NCBI GenBank assembly: GCA_036557225.1
Contig: DATBHX010000107.1
Coordinates: forward strand, 1 to 64,000
Length of the DNA stretch: 64,000 nt
Origin: Angelobacter sp036557225
Lineage (GTDB): Bacteria; Acidobacteriota; Terriglobia; Terriglobales; Acidobacteriaceae
Direction: 5' to 3'
Every line of letters starts with the position of its first letter. Position 1 is the stretch's first letter. Shown here piece after piece: positions 9,209-18,378 of the stretch. Both the position numbers and the translations under genes were made by a program. A model generated the notes under the pieces. That model had not been told where the DNA came from, made no database searches, and worked only from the letters and a program-made list of their open reading frames with translations.

Positions 9209-11317
9209 TTAGCCTCTTACCGGCTCAACTTCCACCAGGCATGAGTAGAACGTCGCCCCGCCGCCGATATCGGTCAGCGTTTCCGAGGTCAGGCTATTGA
9301 TGCTCTTGCCGTCAGGCGTGAAACGATTCGCGTTCAGACGGGCGGCCACCACCCCGGGCTGGACCGCGCCATTGACATGCGCGCGCAACTGGACCTGGCC
9401 ACGCTGATTGAAGACACGCACCCAGTCGCCTTCGCGAATGCCACGCCTCTCGGCGTCATCGGCATGGATCTCCAGCAGCTCCGGCTTTTCCATCTTCTGA
9501 ATCGACGGAATGTTGGTAAACGAGCTGTTGAGAAAGTTGTCGGCCTTGCGCGCCAGCAGTTCCAGCGGGAAATCCTTCGCTCGCGATGACAGCCGCGATT
9601 CTTCCGGCGGCACAAAAGAAACCACCGGGTCCAGGCCCTGCTCTTTAAGCGTCTGGCTATACAGCTCGGCCTTGCCGCTGGCGGTAGCAAAGCCGCCTTT
9701 GGCAAACGGCAGAAATGGCCCGTCGCCCAGGTTCAGGCGAATATGGCCTTCGGCCTCCAGTCGCTCACGAGTGATTCCGTCCAGCCACTTTTCCCAGCCC
9801 GCGGGGCGGCGGATCGGCGCCGCAGAGAGCGTTGTGTCGATGATCGCATCCACATCATCCTGGAAGGCGTCCTCGGTGAAACCCATCCGCTGTGCCAGAG
9901 ATCGGAACATTTGTGTATTCGACCGCGCCTCACCCAGCGGATCAATCGCCTGGCTGGACAACTGTATATACGTGTGGCCGTATGCCTTATTGAGGTCTTT
10001 GTGTTCCAGGAATGTGGTGGCAGGCAGAACGATGTCGGCGTAGCGCGTAGTGTCAGTAAAGAATTGCTCATGCACTACGGTGAACAGGTCCTGGCGCAGA
10101 AAGCCGCGCACCACCTCCTGATAGTTCGGCGCCACCACAGCCGGATTCGAGTTGTATACAAAAACGGCTTTCACCGGCGGATCGGCAAGCTGATTCAGCG
10201 CTTTGCCCAGCTCTGACATATTGACGATGCGCGAGGGACGGCCAAGGGGACTCTTCGTCATCAGGTCCGGCCGCTCCAGCCCATGCACATTCATATAAAA
10301 CGCGCCGCTGGTAGAGAGCTGCAGGCCTCCGCCGGCTTCAGCCCATGAGCCGGTGATGCACGGCAGCATGGCCACAGCCCGCATGGCCGAGCCGCCATTC
10401 TGGGCGCGCTGCACGCCATAGTTCACGCGGATCATCGCCGGACGGGTGGTGGCATATTCGCGCGCCAGCTTGACGATGTCGGCGGCGCTGATTCCGGTCC
10501 ACTGGGCAACGCGCTCCGGCGGATAGTCCTGCACCCGCTCCTTGAGTTGGTCGAAGCCGAGTGTGTACTGGCTGACGTAATCGGCGTTGTGGAGATTCTC
10601 ATGGATGATCACATGCATCATCGCGAGTGCCAGGGCGACGTCAGTCCCCGGATTGATGGGCAGATACCAGTCAGCGCAACGCGCGGTGCGCGTTTTATAA
10701 GGATCAATCACCACCAGCTTCGCGCCTTTGCGACGAGCCTCTTCAATGAACGGCCACAGATGGACGTTGGTGGCGTGAATATTGGCGCCCCAGGCAATGA
10801 TGTACCGGGCGTCGCGAAACGCCTGCGGCTCCGGCGCCACGCTGCGGCCGATCACGGTCGCCAGGCCGGCAGTGCCGGCCGAAGCGCAGATCGTGCGGTC
10901 CAGTTGGGAAGCTCCCAGACGATAGAAGAAGCGGTGCGCCATGCCGGAATAGCTCAGTAAACCCATATTTCCGGCGTATGAGTAAGGAAGAATGGCTTCA
11001 GGGCCGAAGTCGTCAGAGATCTGCTGGAAGCGGCGGGAAATCTCTGCCAGCGCGTCATCCCAGGAGATGCGGGTGAAGTCGCTGGCGTCTCCCTTGCCCT
11101 GCCCCTTCGGCGCATTCCGCCGCATGGGATAAAGCAGCCGATCAGGCGAGTACACACGATCCAGATACTTGGTCACCTTGGCGCACAGAAAGCCGCGGGT
11201 CACCGGATGAGCAGGGTCGCCCTGCACGCGCGTGGCCCGCCCATCTTCCACTGTCACCAGAATTCCGCAGGCATCAGGGCAATCGTGCGAGCAGACGGCG
11301 TGAACAACCTTCTTCAT
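9209..11317 (-). CDS. Molybdopterin (bis-MGD) oxidoreductase with N-terminal 4Fe-4S site
   Basis: 702 residues from the ATG at 11317 (MKKVVHAVCSHDCPDACGI). The frame stays open 30 codons further upstream, but the conserved family start and a -10 element favour 11317. C9-x3-C13-x3-C17 with C45 (GFLCAK) is the 4Fe-4S site of the DMSO-reductase superfamily. Middle motifs include IIAWGANIHATNVH and NYGVQRAQNGG; the C-terminal dinucleotide-binding domain ends with NSLTSETLTDIGGGATFYSCLVEVE. No Tat signal is seen, so a cytoplasmic enzyme is likely, and no iron-sulfur or membrane subunit is encoded nearby. Such stand-alone proteins resemble formate-dehydrogenase-like or thiosulfate/polysulfide-reductase-like enzymes; the substrate is unknown. 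Confidence 0.92.
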   Translation of the reverse strand: MKKVVHAVCSHDCPDACGILVTVEDGRATRVQGDPAHPVTRGFLCAKVTKYLDRVYSPDRLLYPMRRNAPKGQGKGDASDFTRISWDDALAEISRRFQQISDDFGPEAILPYSYAGNMGLLSYSGMAHRFFYRLGASQLDRTICASAGTAGLATVIGRSVAPEPQAFRDARYIIAWGANIHATNVHLWPFIEEARRKGAKLVVIDPYKTRTARCADWYLPINPGTDVALALAMMHVIIHENLHNADYVSQYTLGFDQLKERVQDYPPERVAQWTGISAADIVKLAREYATTRPAMIRVNYGVQRAQNGGSAMRAVAMLPCITGSWAEAGGGLQLSTSGAFYMNVHGLERPDLMTKSPLGRPSRIVNMSELGKALNQLADPPVKAVFVYNSNPAVVAPNYQEVVRGFLRQDLFTVVHEQFFTDTTRYADIVLPATTFLEHKDLNKAYGHTYIQLSSQAIDPLGEARSNTQMFRSLAQRMGFTEDAFQDDVDAIIDTTLSAAPIRRPAGWEKWLDGITRERLEAEGHIRLNLGDGPFLPFAKGGFATASGKAELYSQTLKEQGLDPVVSFVPPEESRLSSRAKDFPLELLARKADNFLNSSFTNIPSIQKMEKPELLEIHADDAERRGIREGDWVRVFNQRGQVQLRAHVNGAVQPGVVAARLNANRFTPDGKSINSLTSETLTDIGGGATFYSCLVEVEPVRG

Positions 11318-11323
11318 ATTCAC

Positions 11324-11329
11324 ATTATA
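11324..11329 (-). promoter_or_regulatory. Consensus -10 box placing the start codon at the transcription start
   Basis: On the minus strand a perfect TATAAT is followed by GTGAAT and then the ATG at 11317. Transcription normally starts 6-8 nt after the -10, which is the A of the ATG itself, so the mRNA would be leaderless. No convincing -35 is seen, and there is no Shine-Dalgarno sequence before this ATG. Confidence 0.5.
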
Positions 11330-11507
11330 GTGCGCTCTGCAAATCCGCTTCCGGAGTCCATTCGACCAGGGCAAACGATGGTAATGCGACACGCCGGACC
11401 AAAACATTCAGCCAATTGATCAAAAGCGGCGAGGCCTGGCATGTGCCGAGCCACGCGCCTCAGGCGCAGAAGTCTTAAGCCTGAAGCAGGTTTGGAGCGT
11501 AGCGACA

Positions 11508-11544
11508 AAAAATAAAGGCGCCAAGGAGAGAACCCCGGCGCCTT
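11508..11544 (-). terminator. Intrinsic terminator after the porin gene
   Basis: AAGGCGCC / GGCGCCTT stem (11515-11522 with 11537-11544), loop of about 14 nt, then TTTATTTTTTG on the minus strand, 20 bp past the porin stop. Confidence 0.85.
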
Positions 11545-11563
11545 CTCAGGAGCTAAGTTAGCC

Positions 11564-13198
11564 TTACGGCAGAATGTACTTCAAGCTGACGAAAGCCAGC
11601 ATCAGGTGTGCGTTCTTGGGCGCTCCGGCGGCGACGAACCACGGTGCGCGCGTGACATACGAAGTCTGAGTGACCAACTGCACTGCGCCGTACTGCGGGT
11701 TTCTCCAGAAGGTCTGGATCCAGTCGACCGTTCCTTCCTGGATGGCGCGGTTGTTGGAGTTGGCGGAATTCAGACCGCCAAAACCGATGATCGGTTTGGT
11801 AGCTGCCGGCGAGGAGATATCGGCAAAGGAATTGCGCTGGAAGTAGAAGCCGCCATAGTAGAACCCGAATTGGGTTTTCTTGCCGGCTTGCAACTCTGAG
11901 CCAACAATCGTAGCGCCCGAGTGAACCATGGACAACGTGGCGCTGCAGCCTACGCCGTTGATGCAGGTCGCGCCGTCGGCGTTGATTGGAGCCACTACCG
12001 CTTGTGGACCGAAGCCGATCAGATAGCGGCCATTGCCCGCTCCGTACATGGCGTTAGCCAGCACGCGGAAGCCCTTGGCTAATTCCAAATTGAAGGCGCC
12101 ATGGAACGTGCCGCCAATTTTGGTGTCATGAATAAAGCTCGCTCCAGCCACTGTCGGCAGCACCGTGATTTTGGCCGAGGTCAGGAACCCGCCGGCTTCA
12201 AAATGCATGTGCTTGCCATTCACATCGTCATCCAGGGCAAATTTGGTGTGAATGTCAGGGAAGGCATTGGGTACGCCCGTCTGGTTAGCTTGATCGAGTT
12301 GCGTGGCTAACTGCGCGTTGAACGCAGTTGGAAAAACAGTGTTGATGGCAAATTGATCAGGGTTTTGTATCGCTACGCCCCATTGGAAATGGTCACTGAA
12401 GTGGTAGACAGCACGGAACTCGGCTGCGCGCGTGTACGGCAGACCAACGTGAGTCTGTGCATCTTCACCGATGGTCGTAAAGACATCTGCCGGATTGGGC
12501 GAGAGGCCGACGCGGTTCGGTGTCTGCAAGCCCCAGGTTTGTCCACCTGTGAACTCCCAGCTGCCACGCCGCAGGTTCAGCCAGTACAAACGCAACCGGT
12601 TGGTATGGGGGTTTGAAGTCACGAAAACGTTGGCTGCGTCGTTACCGTTGAAGTCGCCTTCAATGTAGCCCGTTACCTTGTTCGCGCCATAGGTGCCGGT
12701 GATCTTCAGGTTGTAACGCGAATACTGGCCGGTGGAACGAAATTCGGTCAGATGACCCTGCACCGTGTTGCTGAACGGAATCGCGCCAAAGTTGGTCGCG
12801 ATGTTGCTGGCCGTATTGGTAGTGCGGAAGACGTTTTCAAAATCCACGAACCCACCGGGGGTGAATTCCGTGCCGCCAATGCGGAAGGACAAAGGTGATT
12901 CCTTGGGCTTTTCCGTCTCCTGGACCACCGTGGTGGTAGAGACCGGAGTCGCTGAGTGTAGAGCAGCGTCGGCAACACGGGGCGTGCCGGAGGTCTTGTC
13001 CTGCAACTGCTGTTGCAGATTCTGGATCTGCTGCTGCTGCTGGGCGATTTGTTTCTGCTGATCACTGATGGCCTCGCGCAAAGCCTTCAGTTCATCTGCG
13101 ACTGACCCTGTTCCAGAACCGCTATTGGAAGCGGTCGCCTGGCCCAGCGCCAGCCCAGAGGCCAGCACCATGAAACACATCTTCTCTAACAATCTCAT
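11564..13198 (-). CDS. DcaP-like outer-membrane porin
   Basis: Start chosen at the ATG at 13198 (MRLLEKMCFMVLASGLALG), which has AGGAG 10 nt upstream; the longer frame to 13267 lacks this. 544 residues. Signal peptide, then a Gln-rich coiled coil (about residues 40-70, KQIAQQQQQIQNLQQQLQ), a short linker and a beta-barrel beginning LSFRIGGTEFTPGGFVDFENVFR. DcaP-type proteins are trimeric porins whose N-terminal coiled coil reaches into the periplasm. Alternating aromatic/hydrophilic strands run to the C-terminus (LMLAFVSLKYILP). It probably admits small organic or dicarboxylic compounds; the substrate cannot be read from sequence. Monocistronic, with its own terminator. Confidence 0.82.
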   Translation of the reverse strand: MRLLEKMCFMVLASGLALGQATASNSGSGTGSVADELKALREAISDQQKQIAQQQQQIQNLQQQLQDKTSGTPRVADAALHSATPVSTTTVVQETEKPKESPLSFRIGGTEFTPGGFVDFENVFRTTNTASNIATNFGAIPFSNTVQGHLTEFRSTGQYSRYNLKITGTYGANKVTGYIEGDFNGNDAANVFVTSNPHTNRLRLYWLNLRRGSWEFTGGQTWGLQTPNRVGLSPNPADVFTTIGEDAQTHVGLPYTRAAEFRAVYHFSDHFQWGVAIQNPDQFAINTVFPTAFNAQLATQLDQANQTGVPNAFPDIHTKFALDDDVNGKHMHFEAGGFLTSAKITVLPTVAGASFIHDTKIGGTFHGAFNLELAKGFRVLANAMYGAGNGRYLIGFGPQAVVAPINADGATCINGVGCSATLSMVHSGATIVGSELQAGKKTQFGFYYGGFYFQRNSFADISSPAATKPIIGFGGLNSANSNNRAIQEGTVDWIQTFWRNPQYGAVQLVTQTSYVTRAPWFVAAGAPKNAHLMLAFVSLKYILP

Positions 13199-13452
13199 TG
13201 AGCTTTTTCTCCTCTGCTTGTTCGTTTCTCGGCCCGTCAAGGTTGATAAATCCAGGTCTCGTATCATTCACCCTTTGAGACCCGTTGATTCTTACGTAAA
13301 ACTTGCGCGTCAATTTTCACACCAATAACTGGGGGTTGTACATAGTTTTATGTGGAAGTAACGTTAAGTGTGCCCTTTTCTTAACGTCTTCCAATTTTGG
13401 AAGAAACTGGGCGACTCCATGTGGAAGTTAATAGCAGATGATTTTCGCCCGT

Positions 13453-13494
13453 AAAAATGCGGCCCAGACGAGAAGGAGAGAGACTCCGGGCCGC
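13453..13494 (-). terminator. Intrinsic terminator after the transglutaminase-like gene
   Basis: Stem GCGGCCC / GGGCCGC (13459-13465 with 13488-13494), followed on the minus strand by ATTTTTAC. It lies 25 bp past the stop of the preceding gene. Confidence 0.75.
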
Positions 13495-13519
13495 TATCCA
13501 TCGACTGAAAACTGCGCCG

Positions 13520-14512
13520 TTAGCGCAATGCCTGCTCGGCGTTGCTTAGATCGCGAAAAGAAATCGCATTCGCGATGTTTGGATACAACTGTCCATCCAA
13601 TTCCACATAAGGAAAGATCAGGTAATTCACTCGATCACCGTGCTGGCGAGGGCTCAGTTCAATGTCGCGCCCCATGCTGAATTGCACGCGGTTCACATCA
13701 TGCGCGCCGAAGAAATAATCTTTTTTCTCCTGGTGCTTCCACGCTTCGGAAATGTCCACCGGATACCAGCCTCGGTCGCGAGTGTAGAACTCAGCCCAGC
13801 AGTGATAACCGGCGATTTGTCCCTCATTCTGTCCTTCCGGTAGCGAAAGGCCCATCTCAAAGCGCGCGGGAATCTTCTGCGAACGCGCCATCGAGATGAA
13901 CACGGAATGGAAGTCAGTGCAGTTGCCGCGCTTGGAATCACAGGCCCAAAGCGTGTCGCCTTTGCCCCAACCGGTCCCGGTCTTGTCATACTTCATGGTG
14001 GCAAAGACGTAGTTATAAAACGTGTGCCCTTTATCCAGATCAGACATGCCCGATTTTACCTGCTCCGCGGCCAACTCGGCCGGCTTGCCTGTGATCGGCA
14101 CCAGTTTGTCAGCCTGTAGAAAACGTGCCAGCTCTTTTTCTGAAGCCGGCTTCTTCACCGAAACCGCGGCCAGATGCTCAAGACGCACCACGTCATACTT
14201 CACGGTGAAGTGATACTCCGCCTGGTCAGCTTTGTCCGTATGGGCATAGAACATTTTGTTGCCGTATTCCGCCTCGGCAGTCTCCTTGAGCGGAAGATCA
14301 CCGCTCTGGGAGATGATTTTCACTTGTTGGAATTCGTTCGACGGTGCGATGGGAAACCAGATATCCAGCGGCTTGCCTGGATCGGTCACGCGAACGGAGA
14401 AAGAATAGTTCAACTCAAAGTGGCGCGACTTGCTCTGCGCAAACGCGCCAATCGTGAACAACAGAAAAAACGAGACAGCAGAAATTCTGCGCAGCGTCAT
14501 TCTCAGAAACAT
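13520..14512 (-). CDS. Exported transglutaminase-like domain protein
   Basis: 330 residues; signal peptide at residues 1-25 (ISAVSFFLLFTIGAFAQS). An N-terminal beta domain (about 30-130) precedes the transglutaminase-like core. Catalytic residues are visible: Cys in KRGNCTDFHSVFISMAR, His in GYHCWAEFYTRDRGWYPVDISEAW and Asp in PVDIS. These bacterial proteins are mostly thiol proteases or amidases in the periplasm rather than crosslinking enzymes; function is unknown here. GGAAG lies 8 nt before the ATG. It is flanked by a terminator downstream, so it is a single-gene unit. Confidence 0.88.
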   Translation of the reverse strand: MFLRMTLRRISAVSFFLLFTIGAFAQSKSRHFELNYSFSVRVTDPGKPLDIWFPIAPSNEFQQVKIISQSGDLPLKETAEAEYGNKMFYAHTDKADQAEYHFTVKYDVVRLEHLAAVSVKKPASEKELARFLQADKLVPITGKPAELAAEQVKSGMSDLDKGHTFYNYVFATMKYDKTGTGWGKGDTLWACDSKRGNCTDFHSVFISMARSQKIPARFEMGLSLPEGQNEGQIAGYHCWAEFYTRDRGWYPVDISEAWKHQEKKDYFFGAHDVNRVQFSMGRDIELSPRQHGDRVNYLIFPYVELDGQLYPNIANAISFRDLSNAEQALR

Positions 14513-14675
14513 GGATTTCTTCCTTTCGGCTCAGTTTGGGTGGTGACAGTAAAGGGAACGTCCGGGACCGGAGGTTTCTCGGACTACCGTCAAGTGAAGC
14601 CGTGGAAGCAGCGAAGCATTGCGGAAGAATTGTACTCCTCGAAGCTCGAGAATGACAAAACCCGCGATTCAGTCA

Positions 14676-15047
14676 CTATCGCGGCGTAAAGGGGTTGTCG
14701 ATCACAAATTTCCAGGAACCGTCTGCCTGGCGCCGCACAACCTCGGTGCTCAAGCCATGTCGTGCCGTGCCACCCTCGCCGGCAGGACCTTCGACGGTCC
14801 AATCGCCGTGCAGGACGGCAAGACTCTCGTCAAACATCACCACTGAGCGCGTGCTGAGGGCCATGCGCGACCGGCGGGCAAGAATGTTTTGATAAGCAGT
14901 TCGTATCGCAGGCAAGCCGGTCACGGGCTGTCCCTTGACGATCAGCACGGCATTCGCTTCATACAGTGCTACCAGCGCATCGACATCACCGGCGTTGAAC
15001 GCCTCGCAAAAAAGAACGTGGATTTGAGCCGGTTCGCTCGCGTTCAT
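14676..15047 (-). CDS. NTF2-like (SnoaL/DUF4440) protein
   Basis: 123 residues, the normal length for this fold. The pattern is characteristic: an N-terminal helix CEAFNAGDVDALVALYEANAVLIV, then G.PVTGLPAIRTAYQNIL, and beta strands ending in RQADGSWKFVIDNPFTP. Members are small ketosteroid-isomerase-like enzymes or ligand-binding proteins with a cone-shaped pocket. No catalytic assignment is possible. It lies 11 bp after the stop of the next gene upstream (15059), so the two are probably co-transcribed. Confidence 0.88.
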   Translation of the reverse strand: MNASEPAQIHVLFCEAFNAGDVDALVALYEANAVLIVKGQPVTGLPAIRTAYQNILARRSRMALSTRSVVMFDESLAVLHGDWTVEGPAGEGGTARHGLSTEVVRRQADGSWKFVIDNPFTPR

Positions 15048-15058
15048 TTGACCTTACC

Positions 15059-16543
15059 TCACTCTGCCTTGGCCACGAACTCCGCTGTCTCTATCTTTCC
15101 TGCGCGCTTTACCTGCACAAAGATGCGATAGTCGCCTGCCTTGGGAAAGCCATAGGGAAACGAGACCTCAGCGCCGCCGGAGTTGTGGTCCATGTTTTCC
15201 ATGCCGGCCTTTGGATTGCCAGCGAGGTTCACGGCCGCCATCGAGACCGACCCTGCCGGATGCACGTGCGCAAAGACGTTTCCGTCAGTACTCATGAACA
15301 CCGCATGCCCAGCCATCCCCATATAAGGTTCAAGGTTGGTAGCTGGTTTTCCGTCTTTGTCTTCCACACGAAAACGGAACCAATATGGCTGATTGGCTTT
15401 GAGGTTGGGTATTATGCGTCGCTGGCCATTCGGGCCTGGAGGAATATCCCGTTCCCACACCATGCGGTACCCATCTGAGAGCTGCGCGACTTTGTCAGCG
15501 GGCGTCAATGAGACTGACCCGGCATCGTCTCCGCTCATGGTTTCGCCGGCGACGGAAGGAAGGTTTACTGTGGCTACCTGTGTCTCAGGAAAGCCGGTGT
15601 GATGAACGATATCGGCATAGAGCTTGTACTGCCCTTCACCCATGATCGGCAAATTCTGAACAAAATCTCCGGGCTGCGTCTGGTCCGGATGCAAATGCCA
15701 GAAGGCCTTCATATCGGGCATGCGCACAATGAACAGGTGCATGAGATGGCCGTGGTCTGGGATCAGGTCATCCAGACGAATGCGGTCAGGCTGCTCGCTG
15801 CGAAAGCGCGTAGGCTCAGCTTCATTGGGATTGTCCAATCGCAGCCGCAGCAAACTGCCGCCCAGCAGTGACGGGTGCATCTGCGGAACTTTATAGTTCA
15901 GCCGAGCATTAGCGCTGGCTTCGCCGCCCCACCAAAGATTGCCGAAGATGACTGCGGCCAGCACTATGGCTGCAGCCACAATCATGCCGATCAGTCCTCG
16001 CTTCTTCTGTGCCGGCGCGGGCGCGTGCGCTGGAGGAAGTCCCGCATCACGCATGGCGGCAACAATAATGCCGATCAGCCCCGCCGCCAAAGCCAGCCCC
16101 AAAATCGCCAATAAAATTCCTAAGCCAGTCTGCATTGGTTGAGCGCTGGTGGAGACGGCGGGAAGGGGAACATCCAGTTGCGCTGCGCCTTTCTGACCGT
16201 TCGCTTGTATCTGGACCTTCCACGATCCTCGCACCATGATGCACAAGCTTCCGGTAAAGAGCTGAGGATCGTCTGCCGACCGCTTCGCCAGGTCAGGAAC
16301 AGGCGCCATCTTCGCGCCCACGCCGATCATGCGCAGCGGCAGAATCTTGACTTGGTTAACGTCATTGCCGACGCTACGCACCTCGATCTGAGCCACTCCC
16401 GGGACCACCGCCGGCGGCCGCAACGTAACCAGCAGATGATACGGGCCGGCATAGCCGTCAAAATAGACGTCAGGACTGTTAACGTGCGCAGTCGCCGCCA
16501 GCGGCAGAAACAAAACTAAAATACTGCGAAGAATGCCCCTCAT
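15059..16543 (-). CDS. Membrane protein with His/Met-rich domains, possibly metal handling
   Basis: 494 residues from the ATG at 16543 (MRGILRSILVLFLPLAATAHV); the frame extends 10 codons further but AGGAG is placed 12 nt before this ATG. Signal peptide, an extracytoplasmic beta domain (FDGYAGPYHLLVTLRPPAVVPG), two membrane segments near residues 140-160 and 185-205, then two further periplasmic beta domains. The second holds DHGHLMHLFIVRMPDMKAFWHLHPDQ and the third MGMAGHAVFMSTDGNVFAHVHP and GMENMDHNS. Clustered His and Met of this kind occur in copper-handling and YtkA/FixH-like proteins, so metal binding is a reasonable guess but unproven. Probably an operon with the upstream polytopic protein (gap about 110 bp) and the NTF2-like gene downstream. 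Confidence 0.75.
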   Translation of the reverse strand: MRGILRSILVLFLPLAATAHVNSPDVYFDGYAGPYHLLVTLRPPAVVPGVAQIEVRSVGNDVNQVKILPLRMIGVGAKMAPVPDLAKRSADDPQLFTGSLCIMVRGSWKVQIQANGQKGAAQLDVPLPAVSTSAQPMQTGLGILLAILGLALAAGLIGIIVAAMRDAGLPPAHAPAPAQKKRGLIGMIVAAAIVLAAVIFGNLWWGGEASANARLNYKVPQMHPSLLGGSLLRLRLDNPNEAEPTRFRSEQPDRIRLDDLIPDHGHLMHLFIVRMPDMKAFWHLHPDQTQPGDFVQNLPIMGEGQYKLYADIVHHTGFPETQVATVNLPSVAGETMSGDDAGSVSLTPADKVAQLSDGYRMVWERDIPPGPNGQRRIIPNLKANQPYWFRFRVEDKDGKPATNLEPYMGMAGHAVFMSTDGNVFAHVHPAGSVSMAAVNLAGNPKAGMENMDHNSGGAEVSFPYGFPKAGDYRIFVQVKRAGKIETAEFVAKAE

Positions 16544-16623
16544 TGAGCCACTCTGCTCCTGTTTGCAAGACACTTGGTTGGAACAACGATCAAGACTTGG
16601 TAAGGCATTGCTAATTTCGATTT

Positions 16624-16654
16624 TCTCAGTGTCTCCGTGCCTCCGTGGTGAAAA
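16624..16654. repeat. Possible copy of a dispersed intergenic element
   Basis: The short sequence CTCAGTGTCTCCGTGCCTCC with its GTGGTG continuation lies between two genes. I associate this phrase with dispersed intergenic sequence in soil bacterial genomes, but no second copy was found in this window, so the call rests on memory only. Confidence 0.25.
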
Positions 16655-16655
16655 C

Positions 16656-17807
16656 TCATCTGCGGATTTTCTTCAGCCACTCACCCCAATAAATCCCGAT
16701 CCACATGCTGGCAATCGAGCACACAAACCCAAGTCCCATGTTGCGCCAAAATTCCTGGGTTGAGCGCTCCCACGGCACAAAGACGTGCCGGACCGTGGGC
16801 GATGTAGGTAGTGCAAAATAGGGAAAGTCCACGGTGGCGAAAAACCGGTTGCGCGCCGCCGGTGACATGAGAAACGTGGCAAACGGCCACTCCACGGCAA
16901 TCAGAATTGCCATAAATGCTACGCCGCCAAACACCGCCCACTGCCATTTAGGCGCCTCTTTGAACACCGGCCAGATCAGGTCAAGAAAGAACGCCGGAAC
17001 CACCAGCAGCATGGGAAAAGGCAACGGCACCATGTGCGTGATGTCCTGATAGACCGGTCCCAGTTTGGGCTGCGCCGGAAAAATTGGCAGCACCCACATC
17101 ATGGCCAGAACGAACGCTGAGTAAACGCCGGTCATAATGGTCCGCCCCCAGCGATGGCCGGAGACGCGCGCCAGCCCCTCCAGCAGAAGCAGCGTTCCCA
17201 TGCCGATGACCAGATACGAAATCGCGCTGTGTAGCAGAACGCGGTTCGTGTATTCGAGCTTCAGCGTCATGGTCTGCACCACCACAAAGCCGCCGATGAA
17301 CAGCAGGATGCGCTGCAGCCGCTTCCGCTCTTCGCCCTCCGCCCGGTTCAGGTGCGACGCCGCCAGAATCGCTCCACCCCACATGATCCCGGCGATGCCC
17401 ACCGCCAGCAGAACGTGCGGCGGGCTGATGATCTTCACGTCCAACCCGTAAGCCTCATGCCACCAGTTATCAAACGGAGCCGAGGTCAGCATCGCCCCGC
17501 CGCCCCACGCTGCGATGAATGCCCCCAGCGGAGCACGGAACCCAAGCACATTGACAGATTCGCTCCGGGCCTCGGCGTTCCCGCCGAACGTAGTGCGCAT
17601 AATCACCCACGCCGAGCCAAACGCCGCCAGCACCGCGCCAAACTGGATCAGCAGGTGGGCCGGTGTCCAAAAGCTGTCACGGCCAATGGTTTCGTGCCAG
17701 GAAATGTCCCAATAAAGCCCGGTCGCAATACAAACGGATGCAATCACGTTGGCCCAGACCAGCCAGGGAATACCCTGCTGCCTGGACACGCTGGATGTCG
17801 CGATCAT
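16656..17807 (-). CDS. Polytopic membrane protein of unknown function
   Basis: 383 residues from the ATG at 17807, which follows a GAGGGG ribosome binding site; the frame is open 14 codons further upstream. About nine to ten hydrophobic segments are seen, beginning WLVWANVIASVCIATGLYWDISWHETIGRDSFWTP. Conserved-looking His and Trp residues (SWHE, DNWWHEAYGLDVKIISPPHVLL) face one side. Comparable proteins are found near copper or particulate monooxygenase-type genes, but I do not recognise a named family. It lies upstream of the His/Met-rich membrane protein on the same strand, suggesting one functional unit in the cytoplasmic membrane. Confidence 0.8.
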   Translation of the reverse strand: MIATSSVSRQQGIPWLVWANVIASVCIATGLYWDISWHETIGRDSFWTPAHLLIQFGAVLAAFGSAWVIMRTTFGGNAEARSESVNVLGFRAPLGAFIAAWGGGAMLTSAPFDNWWHEAYGLDVKIISPPHVLLAVGIAGIMWGGAILAASHLNRAEGEERKRLQRILLFIGGFVVVQTMTLKLEYTNRVLLHSAISYLVIGMGTLLLLEGLARVSGHRWGRTIMTGVYSAFVLAMMWVLPIFPAQPKLGPVYQDITHMVPLPFPMLLVVPAFFLDLIWPVFKEAPKWQWAVFGGVAFMAILIAVEWPFATFLMSPAARNRFFATVDFPYFALPTSPTVRHVFVPWERSTQEFWRNMGLGFVCSIASMWIGIYWGEWLKKIRR

Positions 17808-18127
17808 AGTGCCCCTCGGTGGTGAGCAGTTTCTTGGAAACTGACTCACTCTCGGTATCAGCGTCTAGCGATTTGCTTGCAAAGCGCGTGCCTTTAGGCA
17901 GACGTTCATCGCGACAGCGATGAAAACCCGCGTATTCACATGCAGCTAGACAAAAGTAAAGTTCGCCAAGCTTTGATCCAACTAATCTGGCCCGTGGATT
18001 AGCTCTTGAAGCTGAAGATTTGTCTTACAGAATACACTGAATGGCGATTCAGTCGCAGACCATCGTCGCGTCTGCAAACTTCGAGCGCGCAGCTTCATTG
18101 CTTCGGGAGGGAAGCCGTAGATTGCCT
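17808..18127. other. Intergenic stretch with small inverted repeats
   Basis: 320 bp between two minus-strand genes. It holds the hairpins GCCTTTAGGC near 17890 and CATCGCGACAGCGATG at about 17909-17924, resembling intergenic repeat units of acidobacteria. No coding frame with good codon use or start signal was found. Confidence 0.45.
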
Positions 18128-18340
18128 TTACTCCAGCGAGCGGCGAATCTCCGGTTCGACGAAATGGGTCTCGCCGATTTTGGCGCGCAGCTCGTTGGCC
18201 GTGTTCTCGTTGGTTTCGATCGTGACCTGCTGTGGATCGCTGGAGTTGACCACGGTAACGCCGGGATCAGCCGACACTGCGTCCAGCGCTGAAGGGACCT
18301 TGCCACGTTCAGAGCGGCGGGTTGTAACCAGATAACGCAT
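18128..18340 (-). CDS. Small I9-propeptide-like protein paired with the S8 peptidase
   Basis: 70 residues, 38 bp downstream of the S8 peptidase stop, same strand. The sequence resembles the peptidase's own first 83 residues: both start with a short strand followed by an RR-S/E pair (MRYLVTTRRSE against MPEYVLVNRRSG). Both then have a helix-strand-helix layout and end almost alike (HFVEPEIRRSLE against SILEPAVRRNLH). Subtilisin propeptides (inhibitor I9 family) fold alone, act as chaperones and inhibit the mature enzyme. A free-standing copy suggests an inhibitor or immunity protein for the neighbour; this is inference. The ribosome binding site (AGGGTG) is weak. Confidence 0.72.
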   Translation of the reverse strand: MRYLVTTRRSERGKVPSALDAVSADPGVTVVNSSDPQQVTIETNENTANELRAKIGETHFVEPEIRRSLE

Positions 18341-18378
18341 TTTGCACCCTGTGTAAGGGGTTGGAACCCAATTTTGAG

